57,859 bases of DNA from Mesonia profundi (GTDB lineage: Bacteria > Bacteroidota > Bacteroidia > Flavobacteriales > Flavobacteriaceae). Every line of letters begins with the position of its first letter. Position 1 is the first letter of the stretch. The position numbers and the translations under genes are program-made. Location of the stretch: assembly GCF_031085155.1 (NCBI RefSeq), contig NZ_JAVHUL010000019.1, positions 1 through 57,859 on the forward strand, given 5' to 3'. This document shows, piece by piece, positions 17,870 through 28,761 of this stretch. The notes under the pieces are model-generated. The model was not told where the DNA came from, did no database searches, and saw only the letters and a list, made by a program, of their open reading frames with translations.

Positions 17870-20038
17870 ATGATTCCACAAGTTTTTAAAGAGGTCATCG
17901 ATTTAGGAGATGGAAGAGAAATCTCAATCGAGACCGGAAAATTAGCTAAACAAGCACACGGTTCTGTGGTTGTTCAATCAGGAAAATGTATGTTGCTTTG
18001 TACCGTAGTTTCTAACTACGAACAAAAAGACTTACCATTCTTACCCTTAACGGTAGATTACCGTGAAAAATTTGCAGCAGCAGGACGTTATCCAGGAGGT
18101 TTCTTTAAAAGAGAAGCACGACCAAGTGATGGGGAAGTTTTGACCATGCGTTTAGTGGATCGTGTACTACGACCATTATTTCCAAAAGATTATACTGCTG
18201 AAACGCAAGTAATGATTCAGTTAATGTCTCACGATGATGATGTGATGCCAGAAGCAATGGCAGGTTTGGCCGCTTCCGCAGCAATTCAATTATCAGATTT
18301 ACCATTTGAATGTGCTATTTCTGAAGCAAGAGTAGGACGTGTAAATGGAGAATTCATCATTAACCCTACTAGAGCTCAGTTAGCAGAGTCTGACATCGAT
18401 ATGATGATTGGCGCTTCTGCAGATTCTGTGATGATGGTAGAAGGTGAAATGGAAGAGATTTCTGAAGAAGAAATGATTGAAGCCATTAAGTTTGCACACG
18501 AAGCTATCAAACTTCAAATTGAAGCACAACATCGTCTAGCTGATGCTTTTGGTAGAAAAGAAGTACGTGAGTATGAAGGTGCTGTTGAAAATGAAGATTT
18601 AGCGAAAAAAGTGCACGATATGGCATACGATAAAGTATATGCCGTTGCAAAAGCAGGTTCTTCTAAACAAGAACGTACAATTGCATTCGCTACTATTAAA
18701 GAGGAAGTAAAAGCATCGTTCTCTGAAGAAGAATTAGAAGAATACGGTGGTTTAGTTTCAGATTATTATCGCAAAGCAGAAAAAGCTGCAGTTAGAGACC
18801 TTACGGTTAACGAAGGTTTACGCCTTGACGGTCGTAAGACTAATGAAGTACGTGACATCTGGTGTGAAATAGATTATTTACCCTCTGTACACGGATCTGC
18901 TATTTTTACACGTGGAGAAACACAAGCATTAGCTACGGTAACTTTAGGAACTTCTAGAGACGCAAATAAAATAGACATGCCATCTTACGAAGGGGAAGAA
19001 AATTTTTACCTTCATTATAACTTCCCTCCTTTTTGTACGGGTGAAGCAAGACCTATTCGTGGAACCTCTCGTAGAGAAGTAGGTCACGGTAATCTTGCGC
19101 AACGTGGTCTTAAAGGAATGGTGCCAGACGATTGCCCTTACACTGTTCGTGTAGTTTCTGAAGTATTAGAATCTAACGGTTCTTCTTCTATGGCAACGGT
19201 TTGTGCCGCGACTATGGCGATGATGGATGCAGGTATCAAAATGATAAAGCCAGTTTCTGGTATTGCCATGGGATTAATTTCTGATGCAGATTCAGGAAAA
19301 TATGCTGTCCTATCAGATATTTTAGGGGACGAAGATCACTTGGGAGATATGGACTTTAAAGTAACCGGAACAGCAGACGGGATTACCGCTTGCCAGATGG
19401 ATATAAAAGTAAAAGGATTGCGCTATGAGGTTCTTGTAACCGCATTAAAGCAAGCAAGAGACGGAAGACTTCATATTCTTGAAAAGCTAACCGATACGAT
19501 TGCTGCTCCTCGTGAAGATGTGAAGCCACATTCTCCAAAAATGGTTACTCGAAGAGTTCCGAACGAATTTATTGGAGCGATGATTGGACCTGGAGGAAAA
19601 GTGATTCAAGAACTTCAAAAAGAAACAGGAACAACAATCGTAATCAACGAAGACCCTGTGACTGAAGAAGGAATTATTGAGATTTTAGGAACAGATCAAG
19701 AAGGAATTGATAAAGTTCTTGCTAAAATTGACTCGGTCACCTTTAAACCAGTAAAAGGAAGTGTTTACGAAGTAAAAGTAATTAAAGTTTTAGATTTTGG
19801 AGTGGTAGTAGAATACATAGATGCTCCAGGAAATGAAGTTTTATTACACATTTCTGAATTGGCTTGGGAACGCACAACGAACGTAACCGATGTATTAAAC
19901 ATGGGAGACGTATTGGATGTGAAGTATTTTGGAGTAGATCCAAAAACTAGAAAAGAAAAAGTTTCTAGAAAAGCGCTTTTACCAAGACCACCAAGAGAAG
20001 ACAAAAAAGATTCTCCTAGTCCGAAGAAAGAAGATTAA
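17870..20038 (+). CDS. pnp: Polyribonucleotide nucleotidyltransferase (PNPase)
   Basis: 3'-5' phosphorolytic exoribonuclease of the RNA decay machinery, 722 residues. Two RNase PH domains (about 10-220 and 310-540), a KH domain carrying [12 protein letters not shown] (about 567-578) and a C-terminal S1 domain (about 625-700) are in the normal order. The tail is basic and Pro/Ser-rich ([16 protein letters not shown]). The 230-base region between the rpsO terminator and this ATG holds no gene. It has a CCTG/CAGG hairpin near 17730 and could be the autoregulatory leader that PNPase mRNAs have elsewhere, but I see no specific proof. Confidence 0.97.
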   Translation: MIPQVFKEVIDLGDGREISIETGKLAKQAHGSVVVQSGKCMLLCTVVSNYEQKDLPFLPLTVDYREKFAAAGRYPGGFFKREARPSDGEVLTMRLVDRVLRPLFPKDYTAETQVMIQLMSHDDDVMPEAMAGLAASAAIQLSDLPFECAISEARVGRVNGEFIINPTRAQLAESDIDMMIGASADSVMMVEGEMEEISEEEMIEAIKFAHEAIKLQIEAQHRLADAFGRKEVREYEGAVENEDLAKKVHDMAYDKVYAVAKAGSSKQERTIAFATIKEEVKASFSEEELEEYGGLVSDYYRKAEKAAVRDLTVNEGLRLDGRKTNEVRDIWCEIDYLPSVHGSAIFTRGETQALATVTLGTSRDANKIDMPSYEGEENFYLHYNFPPFCTGEARPIRGTSRREVGHGNLAQRGLKGMVPDDCPYTVRVVSEVLESNGSSSMATVCAATMAMMDAGIKMIKPVSGIAMGLISDADSGKYAVLSDILGDEDHLGDMDFKVTGTADGITACQMDIKVKGLRYEVLVTALKQARDGRLHILEKLTDTIAAPREDVKPHSPKMVTRRVPNEFIGAMIGPGGKVIQELQKETGTTIVINEDPVTEEGIIEILGTDQEGIDKVLAKIDSVTFKPVKGSVYEVKVIKVLDFGVVVEYIDAPGNEVLLHISELAWERTTNVTDVLNMGDVLDVKYFGVDPKTRKEKVSRKALLPRPPREDKKDSPSPKKED

Positions 20039-20347
20039 GAAGTCAAATCACTATGATATAAAATAGCCTTAGAAAACTCTAAGGCTATTTTTTTTATTCT
20101 TTTTTAAGGTTTTGTTAACTGACATGCTTTCACTTTTAAGACGTCTTGGCAGTACTTAGCAAGGTTAAGAAATTTTCAGCAATAAAGATATATCAGTATA
20201 TAGTATTAAAATAATGCAAAATTGAAGGCTGTTAGCCATAATTATTAGTATTTTGATAAAAACTAGATATTTTAAGAAATAATCAGGTCTTCTGTATGCA
20301 TGTTGCAGCTTATATGGCAGACAAATAATTAACTATAAATCAATCAC
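20039..20347. other. pnp-proC intergenic region
   Basis: 309 bases. The pnp terminator occupies the first part (20062-20095). The rest is AT-rich with no gene, no clear TAnnTTTG in front of proC and no repeat I recognise. Confidence 0.5.
20062..20095 (+). terminator. pnp terminator
   Basis: AATAGCCTTAGA / TCTAAGGCTATT stem with a four-base loop and a run of eight T. Confidence 0.88.
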
Positions 20348-21157
20348 ATGAAATTATTAGTAATAGGAGCAGGAAATATGGGATTAACCTATTCAGAAGG
20401 AATGGCAAAATCTCCTTTATTAAGTGGCAAAAAGCTTAAAATCTATGATACTGATCCTAACAAAATTGCAAGCTTAAGAGAAACTGGCACTTTTGATGTT
20501 TACGAAAATTTAGAAGACTGTCTTCCAAAAGCTGACATGGTCTTCATCGCAGTAAAACCTTACCACGCCGATTCACTTTTCGAAGAGATGAAACCGATGA
20601 TCAATGATGGTCAAATTTTCGTTTCTCTAATGGCTGGAGTAACTATAGGAAGTATTCAAGACAGTTTGGGAGTTAAAAAAGTAGTGAGAACTATGCCTAA
20701 CTTACCTGCGCAAGTAGGGAAAGGAGTTACTTCTTATACTGAATCTGAAGAAGTGTCTCGTATAGAGCTTCTTATGATTAGAAATTTATTAGATACTACA
20801 GGAGCTTCCATTCACGTAGAAACCGAAAACTTTATTGATGCTTCTACAGGAATTTCTGGAAGTGGTCCCGCTTATGTATTTTACTTTATGCAATCCATGT
20901 TAGAAGCTGCTAAGAAAATGGGCTTCTCAGACTACGATTCCAAAGTATTGGTAAGCAACACCTTTGAAGGAGCTGTAGAATTATTTAATCAATCAGACAT
21001 TTCTCCACAATCTTGGATGGATCGCGTAGCTTCAAAAGGAGGAACTACAAGAGCCGCCTTAGATTCTATGGCAGATAATAATGTAAACGAATTAATTAAA
21101 GATGCTGCCTACGCTGCTTTTGATAGAGCAGTAGAATTAGGGGAAGCAGATAAATAA
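20348..21157 (+). CDS. proC: Pyrroline-5-carboxylate reductase
   Basis: Last step of proline synthesis: reduces 1-pyrroline-5-carboxylate with NAD(P)H. 269 residues. Rossmann motif GAGNMG at 7-12, the VRTMPNLPAQVGKG segment near 117 and the dimer signature GISGSGPAYVFYFMQSM (about 168-184) are all present. It opens a proC-proB-proA operon (16-base and 43-base gaps), which makes the whole glutamate-to-proline route. Confidence 0.96.
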   Translation: MKLLVIGAGNMGLTYSEGMAKSPLLSGKKLKIYDTDPNKIASLRETGTFDVYENLEDCLPKADMVFIAVKPYHADSLFEEMKPMINDGQIFVSLMAGVTIGSIQDSLGVKKVVRTMPNLPAQVGKGVTSYTESEEVSRIELLMIRNLLDTTGASIHVETENFIDASTGISGSGPAYVFYFMQSMLEAAKKMGFSDYDSKVLVSNTFEGAVELFNQSDISPQSWMDRVASKGGTTRAALDSMADNNVNELIKDAAYAAFDRAVELGEADK

Positions 21158-21173
21158 ATACAAACAAGAAGTT

Positions 21174-21953
21174 ATGAGTAAGAAAAGAGTTGTAGTAAAA
21201 GTTGGAACCAATGTAATGACCAACAAGGACAACCGAATTCTAGGACCTATATTAAAAGAACTCGTAAGACAGATTTCTGTACTTTATGAGGAAGATATTA
21301 TGGTAGTTTTAGTCTCATCTGGATCTGCTATTGCAGGAAAAGAGGTGTTGGGAGAATGTGATATTAAAGATCCTTCTTCTAGAAGACAAGTCTATTCTGC
21401 AGTAGGACAACCAAGAATGATGAGACATTACTATAGTATTTTCCATGATTACGGAATGCGTTGCGCTCAAGTTTTAGCGACCAAAAGAGATTTTGATCCG
21501 GGAGCCTATAGAGAAAATATGATCAATTGTTACGAAGGTTTATTGTCTCAAGGTGTAATTCCTATCGCCAATGAAGATGATGCGGTTTCTTTAACCATGT
21601 CTATGTTTTCTGATAATGACGAACTAGCTAGCTTGGTAGCTCAACTTGTGAATGCCGATAAACTGATTATCTTAAGCGATACAGACGGACTTTACACAGG
21701 TCATCCTGATGACGATGACTCGGAAAAATTAGAACAAGTTAAAACCGATGATAACGTAGAGAAGTACGTGCAAGCTTCAGAAAAAGGCGAAGGTGAAGGT
21801 CGAGGCGGAATGGAGAGCAAATTAAAAATTGCAAAATATACTGCATCCAAAGGCATTCCTACCTATATCGCCAACGGGAAACGTCCTAACGTGATTGTAG
21901 ATATTGTTGATGGAAAAGATGTTGGAACAGAGTTTATCAATTCTGAAGAATAA
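21174..21953 (+). CDS. proB: Glutamate 5-kinase
   Basis: First step of proline synthesis: phosphorylates the gamma-carboxyl of glutamate. 259 residues, an amino-acid-kinase fold only, without the C-terminal PUA domain of the E. coli enzyme. Visible are KVGTNVMTN at 8-16, VSSGSAIAGK near 48, IPIANEDDAV (about 126) and the GRGGMESKLKIAK nucleotide/catalytic segment (about 206-218). Feedback by proline is typical of the family. Confidence 0.95.
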   Translation: MSKKRVVVKVGTNVMTNKDNRILGPILKELVRQISVLYEEDIMVVLVSSGSAIAGKEVLGECDIKDPSSRRQVYSAVGQPRMMRHYYSIFHDYGMRCAQVLATKRDFDPGAYRENMINCYEGLLSQGVIPIANEDDAVSLTMSMFSDNDELASLVAQLVNADKLIILSDTDGLYTGHPDDDDSEKLEQVKTDDNVEKYVQASEKGEGEGRGGMESKLKIAKYTASKGIPTYIANGKRPNVIVDIVDGKDVGTEFINSEE

Positions 21954-21996
21954 ATAGATGCAGAAGGAAAGAAATTTATAATTAAAAAAATAAAGA

Positions 21997-23196
21997 ATGG
22001 AACTTTTAAATTCAGATAAAAAAAATAAAGTATTACAGTCGATGATTAACATTATCGATGCCAAAAGAAGTGAAATCATTGCCGAAAACAAAAAAGATCT
22101 AGACGCTTTTAAAAGAGACGATCAAGCACTTTACGATAGATTAGTCGTAAATGAAGCTAAGGTGGATGACATGATTCAGGCGATAAAAGAAGTAAAAGCT
22201 CAAGAGGATCCTGTAGGGAAAACTATTTCTGATCGTACGCTTGAAAGCGGATTAAATATTCAGAACAAAACGGCTCCTTTCGGTACCATTATGATTATTT
22301 ACGAATCTAGACCAGATGTCACGATTGAAGCTGCCGTACTAGCCTTTAAAGCCAATAATAAAATTTTATTAAAAGGTGGAAAAGAAGCTTACCACAGTAA
22401 TGTAGTATTAGAAAAATGCTGGCACGAAGCATTGGCCGAAAATGATTTAGATAAAACTTGGATTCGCTTAATGCATATCAACAGAGAAGAAACGCAAGAA
22501 TTCTTAAGAAACCCTACAGAGCCCTTAGATCTTATTGTTCCTCGTGGAGGAGAAAGATTGATTCAATTTGTAAAAGAACACGCCAAATGTGCGGTGTTGA
22601 TTAGTGGTAGAGGAAACAACTTTTTATATGTTTCTAAAACTGCTGATTGGGCAAAATCTATTAGCGTAATTCTTAATGCTAAAACCGAAAAGATTTCGGG
22701 TTGTAACGCCTTAGATAAAGTACTTATCGACAAAAATATTCCTAATTACGAAGCTAAAGTAAAAGAATTAGCTTCGGTATTGGAAAATGCTAACGTGGAG
22801 ATTATTGTTGATAAAGACATCAAGTCTGTTTTAAGCGATAAAGAAGAAGTTGCAGGCAAAGAGGTTTGGCATGAAGAGTTTTTAGCTTTAAAAATTCTTT
22901 TAGCTGAAGTGGACGGATTAGATCAAGTGATTGAAATGATCAACGAATATTCTGGCGGACACTCCGCTTCTATTATGACTAGCAATAAGGCAGAAGCAGA
23001 AAAATTTATGGAGCAAGTAGATAGCGCTGCGGTTTACCATAATGCTTCTACCCGTTTCACCGATGGAGGACAAATGGGAGTTGGTGCAGAACTTGCGATT
23101 AGTACAGACAAGCTTCACCATAGAGGACCATTGGGACTTAAGCAACTGGTGACCAACAAATATTATGTATTTGGTGATGGCCACGTAAGAGTATAA
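21997..23196 (+). CDS. proA: Glutamate-5-semialdehyde dehydrogenase (gamma-glutamyl phosphate reductase)
   Basis: Second step of proline synthesis: NADPH-dependent reduction of gamma-glutamyl phosphate. 399 residues, ALDH superfamily. The catalytic cysteine is in KISGCNALDKVL (about 230-241). The end has the ProA signature RFTDGGQMGVGAELAISTDKLHHRGP, close to the C-terminus as usual. Last gene of the proC-proB-proA operon, followed by a strong terminator. Confidence 0.96.
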   Translation: MELLNSDKKNKVLQSMINIIDAKRSEIIAENKKDLDAFKRDDQALYDRLVVNEAKVDDMIQAIKEVKAQEDPVGKTISDRTLESGLNIQNKTAPFGTIMIIYESRPDVTIEAAVLAFKANNKILLKGGKEAYHSNVVLEKCWHEALAENDLDKTWIRLMHINREETQEFLRNPTEPLDLIVPRGGERLIQFVKEHAKCAVLISGRGNNFLYVSKTADWAKSISVILNAKTEKISGCNALDKVLIDKNIPNYEAKVKELASVLENANVEIIVDKDIKSVLSDKEEVAGKEVWHEEFLALKILLAEVDGLDQVIEMINEYSGGHSASIMTSNKAEAEKFMEQVDSAAVYHNASTRFTDGGQMGVGAELAISTDKLHHRGPLGLKQLVTNKYYVFGDGHVRV

Positions 23197-23259
23197 GCAC
23201 ATAGAGTAATTATCTTCAAATAAACTGCCATAAAAAGCAGAATTAATATTATTTTAAAA

Positions 23260-23293
23260 AGCAGCCCGTATTTTTATACGGGCTGCTTCTATT
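23260..23293 (+). terminator. pro operon terminator
   Basis: AGCAGCCCGTAT / ATACGGGCTGCT, a perfect 12-base stem, then a T-rich tail. Confidence 0.88.
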
Positions 23294-23344
23294 TTAAGAA
23301 ATAATTAGTACATTTAGCTTTATATTTATTAAACCCTCCAATTA

Positions 23345-24055
23345 ATGAAAAAATATTTTTTCCTGAATTTTTTAATTTTTTTTTTCTTTTCTAATTTCTC
23401 GTTGATTGCTCAGAACAATACAATTCTTCTAAAGGATTTTGATCGGGTTTATGGAAAAAACAACCTTGAAATTAACAATGGAACCTTACACTCCAATACT
23501 TTTAGGACTATTAATGACAAGATTCGATACTACTCCAAAAATTTTCTTTCTGGAACCTTATATTATGAAGGAGATGTATACTATGAAGTTCCTTTAAAAT
23601 TTGATGAGTTTGAAGAACAACTCATTCTAAAACTTCAAAAATCCAACACTAATTTTGGGCTTAATTTAATTACCCAAAAAGTGGATTCTTTTGCCTTTGG
23701 TGACACCAAATTCATTAACCTGAGTAAAGTTAACCATAATTATGCTCAAAGCAATAATTTGAGTTTTGTAGAAAAGAAATCTTATTCTAAACACCTACAT
23801 TTATACATAAACCATTCAAAAAATAAAAAGGATAAAATTGAAGGCTCTTCTGTTTATTATGAATTTGCAGAAATGAAAAGCTTTTTTGTTTCCCAAAATG
23901 AAATAATATACAAAGTAAGCTCTCGTAGCGATTTTTATTCCATATTCCCTTCAAAGAAAAAAGCTATAAAAAAGTTTTATAAAAATTACAAAACACTGCG
24001 GAAAGACAATGAGCTTAAATTCATAGATGAATTATTGAAACATCTTTCTGTTTAA
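23345..24055 (+). CDS. Secreted protein of unknown function preceding a TonB receptor
   Basis: 236 residues with a phenylalanine-rich signal peptide (about 1-22, ending LIAQ). The mature part is mixed alpha/beta, lysine-rich, with a basic C-terminus (SKKKAIKKFYKNYKTLRKDNE). I do not recognise a family. It lies 25 bases before the STN-type TonB receptor and shares its strand, so it is probably co-transcribed and works at the cell envelope with it. Confidence 0.6.
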   Translation: MKKYFFLNFLIFFFFSNFSLIAQNNTILLKDFDRVYGKNNLEINNGTLHSNTFRTINDKIRYYSKNFLSGTLYYEGDVYYEVPLKFDEFEEQLILKLQKSNTNFGLNLITQKVDSFAFGDTKFINLSKVNHNYAQSNNLSFVEKKSYSKHLHLYINHSKNKKDKIEGSSVYYEFAEMKSFFVSQNEIIYKVSSRSDFYSIFPSKKKAIKKFYKNYKTLRKDNELKFIDELLKHLSV

Positions 24056-24080
24056 CTAAACTTAAATTTTATTCCTATAA

Positions 24081-26861
24081 ATGAGATATTTCTTACTACA
24101 AATAACTTTACTCTGCGCGATAAATTTTTCGTTTGCGCAACAAAGCCAAGAAAAACTAAGTGTTAGCTTTAATAATGTTTCAGTGAAACAAGCTATTATA
24201 CAGTTAGAGAGTAAAACCGAAACCCCTTTCTTTTACAAAGAAGAATGGTTAGAAAAACCTAAAAAAAAAGTTCAGAAAACATTTAACAACGAGCTTCTAT
24301 CTACCATTTTGGAAGAGCTTCTACAAGAAACGAATATTAATTTTTTGGCACACAACCAATCTATTATTTTTTCTAAAAACAATTATATTTATAAAGATTT
24401 ACCCAACAATTACTTCGGAAAAGATTCTATTTCAATCCCCAATGAATTCGTTAACAAACCCGTTTTCTATCAAGAGTTTTACAATCCAAAAAATGATATA
24501 GACAGCGCGCGAACCCAGAAAAGACCATTGGCATTTATTGGGAAGGAAAATAAAGAAAAGACAGATGAGTTATATAAAATTAGTGGCGTTGTAAGAGCTG
24601 CAGAGACGGGAAGTCCTATTCCCTTTATAGGCGTAAGCACCACAGACAATAGCAAAAGTGTATCTACTGATGCTAATGGCTTTTATACCATGAAGCTTCC
24701 TGTAGGCGAGAGCGAACTTCAAGTCTCCTCTTTAGAATATCAGCGACAAACCAGAAAAATAATAGTTTACAGCGATGGCTCACTAAATTTTAATATGCTC
24801 CGCGACGTAAATTTATTAGGTGAGGTGGTGATTTCGGGTGAAAAAAAACGTAATATCAGAGCCGCCGTGACTGGAGTTTCTTCTATCAATATGGAAGATG
24901 TAAAAACGGTACCGATGGTTTTGGGAGAGCGGGATGTAATTAAGATTGTGACTACTCTTCCAGGAATAACAAATGTGGGAGAAGGCGCGCAAGGATTTAA
25001 TGTTCGCGGTGGTAAAACAGATCAAAATTTAGTTTTGTTAGATGAAGGTGTCATATACAACCCTTTTCATTTCTTCGGATTTTTCTCTGCTGTAAATCCG
25101 TATTTAGTAGATAAAGCAGACTTATACAAAGGGAGTATTCCTGCAGAATACGGAGGTAGACTTTCTTCTGTTTTTGACATTAAAACAAAGAAACCTAATT
25201 TAAAAAAATTTTCTGGAGAAGGAGGTATAGGTCCCGTAACGGGTAATTTAACTGCTAGCATCCCTATCATTAAAGAAAAAGCTGGAATTAGTATTGGAGG
25301 AAGAGCTACTTATGCCGATTGGATCTTAAACACTCTAGACGATGAAAACTTAAAAAATAGTGAAGCTTCCTTTTACGATGGCTTTTTTAAATATTATCAT
25401 AAATTAGACAAGAACAACACCCTAGAAGCCAATGCTTATTACAGTAGAGATAAATTTAGTGTTAGTTCAGATTCGCTTTACAAATACAATAATCTAATGC
25501 TTAACCTCAAATGGCAACACACTTTTAATAGTGACCACAGAGCAAGCTTATTGGTAAATAATAGCAATTATGGATTTGACATCATTTATGAATCCCGCGG
25601 CACCAATGATTTTGATTTTGGTTATAATATTAATGAAACCGAAGTGAAGGCTAAATTTGATTACAACTATAGCCCAAAACATAACATTACTTATGGTTTG
25701 TCTAGTAAGCTATATAATATTAATCCCGGTGAGATAAGCCCCAAAGGAAAAATCTCTAATATCATTCCCTTAAGTTTACAAGAAGAAAAAGGTTTAGAAT
25801 CTGCTTTATTTATTGGAGATGCTTTTAAAGTAAGTGATAAACTATTACTTAATCTAGGGTTACGTTATTCTTTTTATGCAGCTTTAGGACCTGCCCTAGC
25901 AAATGTTTATGACCCTAACCTCCCTATTAGTGATGCCACCCAAATAGGTACAGAAACCTACGAAAAAAATGAAATAATAGAAACTGATGGCAACTTAGAA
26001 TATAGGCTCTCTGCTCGTTATTTTTTATGGGATCACTTTTCTGTTAAAGCTGGTTTTGATACCAATACGCAATACATTCACTTATTATCTACCAATACGA
26101 CACAATCGCCAACAGATACTTGGAAATTATCAAATTCGAATATTAAACCTCAAGAATCTAAACAGTTTTCTCTTGGTTTCTTTAAAAACTTCAGTAATGA
26201 TATGTACGAAGTAAGTATAGAAGGCTATTACAAGACTATGAATAATATGTTAGATTATAAAACTGGCGCAGAAGTCTTACTCAACGAAAAATTAGAAACC
26301 CAACTTTTACAAGGAGAAGGGAAAGCTTACGGGGTAGAGTTTTTGATTAAAAAGACTTCAGGTAAATTTAATGGATGGTTAGGTTACTCTTACTCTCGCT
26401 CTAAATTAAAATTAGATAGTCCTTTTGAAGGATTAAAAGTAAATGACGGACGATATTTCCCTACCAATTATGATAAGCCACATGATTTTAGTTTAGTGTT
26501 AAATTATAAATTGACCAAACGATTTAGCTTTTCGGCAAATGTTGTCTATCAAACGGGGAGACCAATCACTTACCCTGTAGGTAAATATGGATATGGTAAT
26601 GCCGAATTTACCTTATATAGTGATAGAAATGCTTTTAGAATTCCAGATTATTACCGTTTAGATTTAGGAGTTAATATTGAAGCCAATCATAGAAAAGGCA
26701 AATTACTACATGGTTTTTGGAACATCTCAGTTTACAATGTTTTAGGCCGAAACAATCCCTACAATATCTATTTTGTTACTGAAAATGGTAGAGTAAAAGG
26801 TTATAAAAGTTCTATTTTTTCTATTCCAATTCCAACTATCAGTTATAATTTTAAGTTTTAA
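24081..26861 (+). CDS. TonB-dependent receptor with STN domain
   Basis: 926 residues. Signal peptide to about residue 19, an STN (secretin/TonB short N-terminal) domain at about 24-100, a carboxypeptidase-regulatory-like domain at about 165-245 (ISGVVRAAETGSPIPFIGVS), plug from about 255 (GERDVIKIVTTLPGI, FNVRGGKTDQNLVLLDEGVIYNP) and barrel to the terminal ISYNFKF. STN domains usually signal to an anti-sigma factor or connect to extra partners; no FecI/FecR pair lies nearby. The following MG2-like protein and two DUF4249 lipoproteins are the usual companions of this receptor class. The substrate cannot be told. Confidence 0.88.
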   Translation: MRYFLLQITLLCAINFSFAQQSQEKLSVSFNNVSVKQAIIQLESKTETPFFYKEEWLEKPKKKVQKTFNNELLSTILEELLQETNINFLAHNQSIIFSKNNYIYKDLPNNYFGKDSISIPNEFVNKPVFYQEFYNPKNDIDSARTQKRPLAFIGKENKEKTDELYKISGVVRAAETGSPIPFIGVSTTDNSKSVSTDANGFYTMKLPVGESELQVSSLEYQRQTRKIIVYSDGSLNFNMLRDVNLLGEVVISGEKKRNIRAAVTGVSSINMEDVKTVPMVLGERDVIKIVTTLPGITNVGEGAQGFNVRGGKTDQNLVLLDEGVIYNPFHFFGFFSAVNPYLVDKADLYKGSIPAEYGGRLSSVFDIKTKKPNLKKFSGEGGIGPVTGNLTASIPIIKEKAGISIGGRATYADWILNTLDDENLKNSEASFYDGFFKYYHKLDKNNTLEANAYYSRDKFSVSSDSLYKYNNLMLNLKWQHTFNSDHRASLLVNNSNYGFDIIYESRGTNDFDFGYNINETEVKAKFDYNYSPKHNITYGLSSKLYNINPGEISPKGKISNIIPLSLQEEKGLESALFIGDAFKVSDKLLLNLGLRYSFYAALGPALANVYDPNLPISDATQIGTETYEKNEIIETDGNLEYRLSARYFLWDHFSVKAGFDTNTQYIHLLSTNTTQSPTDTWKLSNSNIKPQESKQFSLGFFKNFSNDMYEVSIEGYYKTMNNMLDYKTGAEVLLNEKLETQLLQGEGKAYGVEFLIKKTSGKFNGWLGYSYSRSKLKLDSPFEGLKVNDGRYFPTNYDKPHDFSLVLNYKLTKRFSFSANVVYQTGRPITYPVGKYGYGNAEFTLYSDRNAFRIPDYYRLDLGVNIEANHRKGKLLHGFWNISVYNVLGRNNPYNIYFVTENGRVKGYKSSIFSIPIPTISYNFKF

Positions 26862-26883
26862 GCAATTAATGATTTTAAGTCTT

Positions 26884-28593
26884 ATGAAAATTCTTTTTCA
26901 AAAAATAGTATTCCTTGTAATTTTTAGCTGTTTTGCGCTAACCATAAAAGGACAAGATCTTAAATCGAAGATCGATCAGGTAAACGAAAAAGTGTATATC
27001 TCTACCAATAACCAAACTGTATTGACAGGAGAGAGTTTGCGCTATACTTTTTTTAATTTAACCGAAAATTTTGAACGTTACAGTTCTATAAGTAAAATTG
27101 GTTATATAGAATTAGTAAGTCCAAGTGGAGAACTGCTCAAAAAACAAGTCATAAATTTAGAAAATGGTTTAGGAAGCGGAAGCATCTATATTCCTACAAA
27201 TACTTTAACGGGTAATTATAAATTATTGGGCTATACGAGATGGATGCTTAATCGACCTATTTCTTATTCTTTTCAAGCCAATATTTATATTATTAATCCA
27301 TTTCAAACTCCAAAACAGGCATTAATAAGCAAAGAAAAAGACTCTCTAAACCCCATTAAAGTCCAATCAAAACCAGTTTCTTCACAGTTCCTCTTTGCTA
27401 AGTTATCTAAAGAAACCTACACAAAGCGCGAGAAAATTCAAATAGATTTAAGCGCTTTAGAAGAGGCAAATCTAAGTGTTTCCGTAAAGAAATTGGACAA
27501 TTTGGATATCACTAATAATATGAATCCAATTCATTTTACCGAGCAAAATTTTCCAAAAACCACTAACAATTCTACCACAATACTTCCAGAGCTAAGAGGT
27601 CAAATTATTGCAGGTCGAATTAGTGGGGATCTTGTTTCAAACAAATTTGTTGCTTTATCCATTCCGGGAGGAAAAAATTCACAAACCAAAATAGTAAGTA
27701 CAAATAATAAAGGTGAATTCCTTTTTAATTTAGCTCCATTTCCTGCATCTAAAAAAGCTTATATAGAAGTATTAGAAGAGAATAGAAATGTTTACCGTAT
27801 AAGCTTAGATAGTGCCGAAATCAACTACAAAAAACTTGATTTTGAAAACACACCTTTACTCCATTCTTACATGAAGAGCGATATAGAGCAAAGATCTATC
27901 GCATTACAAATTCAAAACGCCTATTTTGATGATAAAAAAGATAGCATTCTTGCCAATCCTGACACCAAAATCTTTTATGAACCACTAAAAAAAGTATACA
28001 AATTAGACGATTATAAACGCTTTCCTACTATAGCAGAAACCATTATCGAAATTGCAAATGAAATTTATTTCACTCAGAAAAACGATACGTATAAAATTTA
28101 TTTACGCGACCGGGAAAACTTTACCACTACTGAAGTTTACGGAAGTAGTTTAGTGCTTTTTAATGGAACCATAGTTCAAAACTTAAACCGTTTGTTTGAA
28201 CTACCAGCTAAGAACATCGAGAGAATTGAGTTTGTAAATAAAGGTTATGTATTTGGTCCTAGAATATTTAATGGAGTGGTCAATTTTATAAATGAAGACT
28301 ATGACTACGAATTAGAAACAGACAAAGATTACAGAGTTAAAGCTAATTTAAATAGACCTGACGCTATTAGATTACCAAATGAACCTAATTATCAAGAAGC
28401 AGTCAAATTAAATAAGATACCCGATTACCGCTATCAATTATATTGGAAACCTGCATTACAAATGGAAAAAGAGACTAAGAATCTTAGCTTTTTCACTTCT
28501 GATGTAAGTGGTGTTTTTGAAATTAAAATAGAAGGTTTCACCAAAAGTGGAAAACCTGTTTTAATTAGAAAGTATTTTGAAGTCACCAATTAA
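26884..28593 (+). CDS. MG2-like (alpha-2-macroglobulin domain) secreted protein
   Basis: 569 residues from the second ATG, which gives a clean signal peptide (MKILFQKIVF to IKGQ); another ATG five codons upstream also works. The first 110 mature residues read like a macroglobulin MG2 beta sandwich (VYISTNNQTVLTGESLRYTF, GYIELVSPSGELL, LTGNYKLLGYTRWM). A middle regulatory-like domain and a TonB-plug-like segment (IERIEFVNKGYVFGPRIFNGVVNFI, about 458-482) follow. Such proteins accompany STN-TonB receptors and DUF4249 lipoproteins in Bacteroidota. The role is unknown, probably surface assembly with the receptor. Confidence 0.65.
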   Translation: MKILFQKIVFLVIFSCFALTIKGQDLKSKIDQVNEKVYISTNNQTVLTGESLRYTFFNLTENFERYSSISKIGYIELVSPSGELLKKQVINLENGLGSGSIYIPTNTLTGNYKLLGYTRWMLNRPISYSFQANIYIINPFQTPKQALISKEKDSLNPIKVQSKPVSSQFLFAKLSKETYTKREKIQIDLSALEEANLSVSVKKLDNLDITNNMNPIHFTEQNFPKTTNNSTTILPELRGQIIAGRISGDLVSNKFVALSIPGGKNSQTKIVSTNNKGEFLFNLAPFPASKKAYIEVLEENRNVYRISLDSAEINYKKLDFENTPLLHSYMKSDIEQRSIALQIQNAYFDDKKDSILANPDTKIFYEPLKKVYKLDDYKRFPTIAETIIEIANEIYFTQKNDTYKIYLRDRENFTTTEVYGSSLVLFNGTIVQNLNRLFELPAKNIERIEFVNKGYVFGPRIFNGVVNFINEDYDYELETDKDYRVKANLNRPDAIRLPNEPNYQEAVKLNKIPDYRYQLYWKPALQMEKETKNLSFFTSDVSGVFEIKIEGFTKSGKPVLIRKYFEVTN

Positions 28594-28713
28594 GCTCTAA
28601 AAAAACAATGCTTTTTTATATCTTTATAAAGTTGTAAAACCTGTGCAAGTATTTATTGAACGTTTAACACCGCCCGGGTTACTGCCGAATTTACACAAAC
28701 TCAAAGCCTCCAA

Positions 28714-28761
28714 GAATTTTGTGAAGAGTAAATAAAATAAACAAAATGAAAAATATAAAAT
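28714..28761 (+). repeat. Relic of a third DUF4249 gene end plus duplicated junction
   Basis: From GAATTTTG to the first codons of the next gene this segment equals 29931-29978, the junction between the two DUF4249 genes, with one difference up to the ATG. In the real gene it encodes EFWEE and the stop. Here an extra A just upstream and a TGG-to-TGT change mark a decayed 3' end. It suggests that an earlier copy was lost. Confidence 0.6.
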